Origin: Leisingera aquaemixtae | GTDB taxonomy: Bacteria > Pseudomonadota > Alphaproteobacteria > Rhodobacterales > Rhodobacteraceae | DNA: 64,000 nucleotides | Direction: 5' to 3' | Assembly: GCF_019801145.1 (NCBI RefSeq) | Contig: NZ_JAHVJQ010000008.1 | Location: 62,001 to 126,000 of the forward strand | Shown here: one piece after another, positions 61,315-64,000 of the stretch | How the letters are laid out: each line of letters begins with the position of its first letter | How positions within the stretch are numbered: position 1 is the first letter of the stretch | Program-made: the position numbers and the translations under genes | The notes under the pieces: generated by a model | Told to the model about the DNA's origin: nothing | Database searches by the model: none | What the model saw: the letters and a program-made list of their open reading frames with translations, nothing else

Positions 61315-62520
61315 ATGCCAAAGGCACAGCGGAAAGGATATCTGCACGACACTCACCGGCTGTGTGATCCGGCGCAGACGCTGGCCGCTGTCCGCCCGCA
61401 CCTGGCGGATATGGGCATCACCCGGATTGCAAATCTGACCGGGCTGGACCGGGTTGGCCTGCCGACGGTGATGGTGACGCGGCCCAATTCCCGCTCAGTT
61501 GCTGTGGCATTGGGCAAGGGGCTGACGCTGGACGCGGCCCGGGCATCGGGCGTGATGGAGGCCGTTGAGACCTGGCATGCGGAACGGGTCGCGCTGCCCT
61601 TGCGCGCGGCCAGCTATCAGGATCTGCGGCAGGAGGCGCGTGTCGCCGATGTCTGGCGGCTGCCGCGCGTGACCGGCGGCAGTTTCGACCCGCAATCCCG
61701 TATGCTGTGGATCGAGGGCGCCGATCTTGCAACGGGCCTTGCGCACTGGCTGCCATATGAAATGGTGGACACAGATTACACTACCCGGCCCTGTGGCGGG
61801 CAGGGCGCGTTTCCGAGAACGACCAACGGTCTTGCCTCCGGGAACAGCCTGGCAGAGGCCGCCTGCCATGCTATTTGCGAGCTGATAGAAAGGGATGCGA
61901 TCACCCTGTGGCATCACGCGCCGCCGGGCCCGCGGTTAGACCCGGCAACCATTGACGACCCGCGCTGCCAGGAAGCGCTGAACCTGTTTTCTCAGGCGGG
62001 GTTGCTGGCTGGCGTGTGGAATATTGCTTCGGACATTGGTGTTGCGGCGTTTCACTGCATGATTTGCGAAGCCGGTAGTGTGCCCGGCCACATCGGCATT
62101 GGCAGCGGCTGCCATCCGGACCGTTCTATTGCTCTGCTGCGGGCGCTGACCGAAGCGGCGCAAACCCGGTTGACCTATATTTCCGGCGCACGCGATGATC
62201 TGGACCCGGAGGAGTTCACCCCGGCGGCCTCAGCAGAGCGGGCGCAGTTTGTCCGCAATCTGCTTTCCCGGACACGGGCTTTGGACCGCTTTCAGGATTG
62301 CCCATCGTTTTCATCACCTTCCTTCGAGGAAGATCAGGCCTGGCTCCTGCACCAGCTTGCCGGCGCGGGGATGGCCCAGGTCCTTATCGTGGATCTGTCA
62401 CGCTCCGATTTGGGAATCTCAGTGGTAAGGGCGGTCATTCCCGGATTGGAAGCGCCGCATGACGATCCGGATTTCGTGGCCGGAGAACGGGTGCAGAAAG
62501 CAGCGGAGGCTCGGGAGTGA
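61315..62520 (+). CDS. YcaO-domain protein
   Basis: A 401-residue YcaO protein. Conserved parts of the ATP-grasp-like site are visible: SGVMEAVETWHAERV near residue 78, NGLASGNSLAEAACHAICELIERDA near 165-195 and the C-terminal ISVVRAVIPGLEAPHDD. YcaO enzymes phosphorylate a peptide backbone amide to form azolines, macroamidines or thioamides. There is no C-terminal PxPxP, as in TfuA-associated forms. GAGG is 10 bases before the ATG. Its stop overlaps the TfuA GTG start (GTGA). Confidence 0.87.
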   Translation: MPKAQRKGYLHDTHRLCDPAQTLAAVRPHLADMGITRIANLTGLDRVGLPTVMVTRPNSRSVAVALGKGLTLDAARASGVMEAVETWHAERVALPLRAASYQDLRQEARVADVWRLPRVTGGSFDPQSRMLWIEGADLATGLAHWLPYEMVDTDYTTRPCGGQGAFPRTTNGLASGNSLAEAACHAICELIERDAITLWHHAPPGPRLDPATIDDPRCQEALNLFSQAGLLAGVWNIASDIGVAAFHCMICEAGSVPGHIGIGSGCHPDRSIALLRALTEAAQTRLTYISGARDDLDPEEFTPAASAERAQFVRNLLSRTRALDRFQDCPSFSSPSFEEDQAWLLHQLAGAGMAQVLIVDLSRSDLGISVVRAVIPGLEAPHDDPDFVAGERVQKAAEARE

Positions 62521-63863
62521 GTGCGGTTGTCTTCGCAGGCCCGACAATCGGGGCCAAGGACGTTCAGTCGGTGCTGGAGGCCACCGTTCTGCCGCCCGCG
62601 GGCCAGGGCGATATCTTTCGGGCAGCCCGTCTGGGGGCTACGGCCATCGGGTTGATAGACGGGTATTTCCAAGGTGTGCCCTCGGTCTGGCACAAGGAAA
62701 TCCTCTGGGCACTGGAGCACGGCATTGCGGTGTTCGGGAGCGCCAGCATGGGGGCACTGCGCGCCGCGGAATTGTCAGCTTTCGGGATGATTGGCGTTGG
62801 CAGGATATACGAGGCCTATGCCGCGGGGGCGATCAGTGACGATGACGAGGTGGCGGTTCTGCACAGCCCGGCGGAACTGGGGTTCGCACCTTTGAGCGAG
62901 CCGATGGTTTCCATCCGCGCGACGGTGGAGAGCGCGGTCAGCAGTGCTGTCCTGGATGCAGATCAGGCGGCAGCGGTGCTGAAAGCCGCCAAGGCGCGGT
63001 TTTATCAGCAAAGAACCTGGCGGAACATCCTCGCGGATATTCCTGCGGCGCCCTGGCTGGACCGGTTTTCGGCCTGGGTGAAGACCGGGCAGGTAGACAC
63101 GAAACGCAAAGATGCTCAGGAGATGCTTGCCCGGATGGCGGCGTTCCTAAACGGCGAAGACCGTGTGCCAGGCACAGCTGCAGAACCGATGGAGTACACC
63201 TTGGCCTGGAAGGGGCTGGTCCGGCGCGTCGAGGCGCAAGAGCGAGGTTTGCAGTATACAGACCGGCGGGTACTGGATGAACTGCGGCTGGACCCGGAGC
63301 GTTTCGGCCTGTTCCGGACCCGGGCTGCATTGCGATTGCTGGCATTGAAAGAGGCCCGCCGTGAGGGTGCCCAGGCCGAGCGGCAAGAAATCCTGACCCA
63401 ACTGAACAGCCACCGGCAGGCGCAGAGACTGTTCCGCAGCAAAGACCTGCAGAACTGGCTGCAAGAGAACGGGCTGACGGCTGCGGAGTATGAAGACCAG
63501 ATGGAGGAGACAGTCCTTGCCGGGGCTGCCATAGATGCCCGCCAACAAGACTTGGAGCCGCACTTGCTGGCCGAACTCCGGCAGGCAGGCGCCTTTGCCG
63601 GGCTGAAAGCGCGCGCGGCCGATAAAGAGCTGCAGATCGCCGCAATAAGTGAGCCAGGCAAGCCAGAGACTGATGCAGGCCGCCTGCAGCTGGCGGTCTG
63701 GTATTTCGAAACGCGCCTCCACCGGGACGTCCCCGAGGACTTCGGCGCTTATGCTGAGTCCATCGGCCTCAACGGTGCGGAAGAATTCTTTGAGCTGATC
63801 CGGCGTGAATTCATGTATCATCAGGGGTGCAAAACACAATCTGCTCGAAAAAGCAGGGGCTAG
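62517..63863 (+). CDS. TfuA-like protein
   Basis: A 448-residue protein whose N-terminal 140 residues form the TfuA core: VVFAGPTIGAKDV, LGATAIGLIDGYFQGVPSVWHKEILWAL, VFGSASMGALRAAEL and GMIGVGRIYEAYAAG. The rest is a helical extension without a recognised domain. TfuA partners YcaO in thioamide formation and is thought to supply or carry sulfide. The GTG start overlaps the YcaO stop, so the two are co-translated. The protein is much longer than the minimal TfuA domain. Confidence 0.87.
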   Translation: MSAVVFAGPTIGAKDVQSVLEATVLPPAGQGDIFRAARLGATAIGLIDGYFQGVPSVWHKEILWALEHGIAVFGSASMGALRAAELSAFGMIGVGRIYEAYAAGAISDDDEVAVLHSPAELGFAPLSEPMVSIRATVESAVSSAVLDADQAAAVLKAAKARFYQQRTWRNILADIPAAPWLDRFSAWVKTGQVDTKRKDAQEMLARMAAFLNGEDRVPGTAAEPMEYTLAWKGLVRRVEAQERGLQYTDRRVLDELRLDPERFGLFRTRAALRLLALKEARREGAQAERQEILTQLNSHRQAQRLFRSKDLQNWLQENGLTAAEYEDQMEETVLAGAAIDARQQDLEPHLLAELRQAGAFAGLKARAADKELQIAAISEPGKPETDAGRLQLAVWYFETRLHRDVPEDFGAYAESIGLNGAEEFFELIRREFMYHQGCKTQSARKSRG

Positions 63864-63905
63864 GCAGGGCAATCGGGCGAAACCTCCGCAGGGTTGGAGG
63901 ACCGA

Positions 63906-64000
63906 ATGGAAGACCCGTACGAGATGGCGGAGGAAGCTCCGGGAACCCGCTTTTTGCTGTTTCCGCAATCCCCTTTCCGAAACGAGGACCCGGTGCTGGA
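63906..64000 (+). CDS. Unidentified protein, 5' end only
   Basis: An ATG at 63906 with GGAGG upstream opens a frame (MEDPYEMAEEAPG then TRFLLFPQSPFRNEDPV) that runs off the window. It lies 42 bases after the TfuA gene on the same strand, so it is probably the third gene of the YcaO-TfuA unit. The visible 31 residues match no family I recognise. Confidence 0.6.
   Translation, partial: MEDPYEMAEEAPGTRFLLFPQSPFRNEDPVL

Noticed and set aside
61046-61315. An 89-codon plus-strand frame just before the YcaO gene, considered as a RiPP precursor
   Set aside because: It starts inside the potABCD terminator, lacks a ribosome site and has no leader/core pattern.
1-64000. CRISPR arrays, tRNA/rRNA genes, prophage and conjugation genes
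   Set aside because: None was found: no regularly spaced repeats, no tRNA-like folds recognised, and no structural phage or mating genes among the open frames.

Overview
The window looks like chromosomal DNA of an alphaproteobacterium of the marine Roseobacter group (Rhodobacterales: Leisingera, Phaeobacter or Ruegeria type). This is inferred from high GC, the style of the proteins, the density of ABC-transporter and amine or aromatic catabolism genes, serralysin-like secreted proteins, and a YcaO-TfuA pair. No rRNA, tRNA, CRISPR array or intact mobile element was seen.

Layout. (1) 1-11.8 kb: the 3' end of a thioesterase gene, then a detoxification block. An HxlR regulator and a DehI-family gene are divergent from a long run of plus-strand genes: MdaB-like quinone reductase, cupin, SDR, three glutathione S-transferases, a KefG-KefC K+ efflux pair, a FrnE-like DsbA protein and a HAD-type dehalogenase. 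A GlxA-type regulator and an MBL hydrolase follow. (2) 11.85-15.1 kb: a minus-strand IorA/IorB-type molybdoenzyme with a dihaem cytochrome c. Its upstream region carries nearly the same 28-bp element found in front of the quinone reductase, so both are probably one regulon. (3) 15.3-24.5 kb: a minus-strand operon of a flavoprotein dehydrogenase, a complete branched-chain/amide-type ABC importer (LivK-H-M-G-F order) and an HIBCH-like enzyme, divergent from an NtrC-type regulator whose AAA+ core is degenerate. (4) 24.6-32.5 kb: a RidA gene divergent from a translationally coupled operon (glutamine amidotransferase, creatininase family, cytosine-deaminase-like amidohydrolase, FAD-linked oxidase, TauD-type dioxygenase), then an orphan solute-binding protein and a DUF2165 membrane protein. 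It looks like uptake and breakdown of an unidentified nitrogen compound.

(5) 32.5-46.3 kb is a patchwork zone. It has a serine-recombinase remnant, a frameshifted serralysin-like protease, a large cadherin/VCBS-like exported protein, two IS5-type transposase remnants, a PLP decarboxylase, a haloalkane-dehalogenase-like hydrolase divergent from a MarR regulator with twin operators, and an adenylate cyclase-TPR protein flanked by a diverged direct repeat. (6) 46.4-55.5 kb: amine/amino-acid catabolism (FMO-like enzyme, RidA, DUF1028, aldehyde dehydrogenase, LysR, a trimethylamine-dehydrogenase-type iron-sulfur flavoprotein, M20 deacetylase, cupin, small membrane protein). (7) 55.5-61.1 kb: aspartase divergent from a complete polyamine-type PotABCD importer ending in a clear terminator. 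(8) 61.3-64 kb: a YcaO-TfuA pair and the start of a third gene cut by the window edge, a candidate peptide-thioamidation or uncharacterised RiPP locus. It is the most likely undescribed system here.
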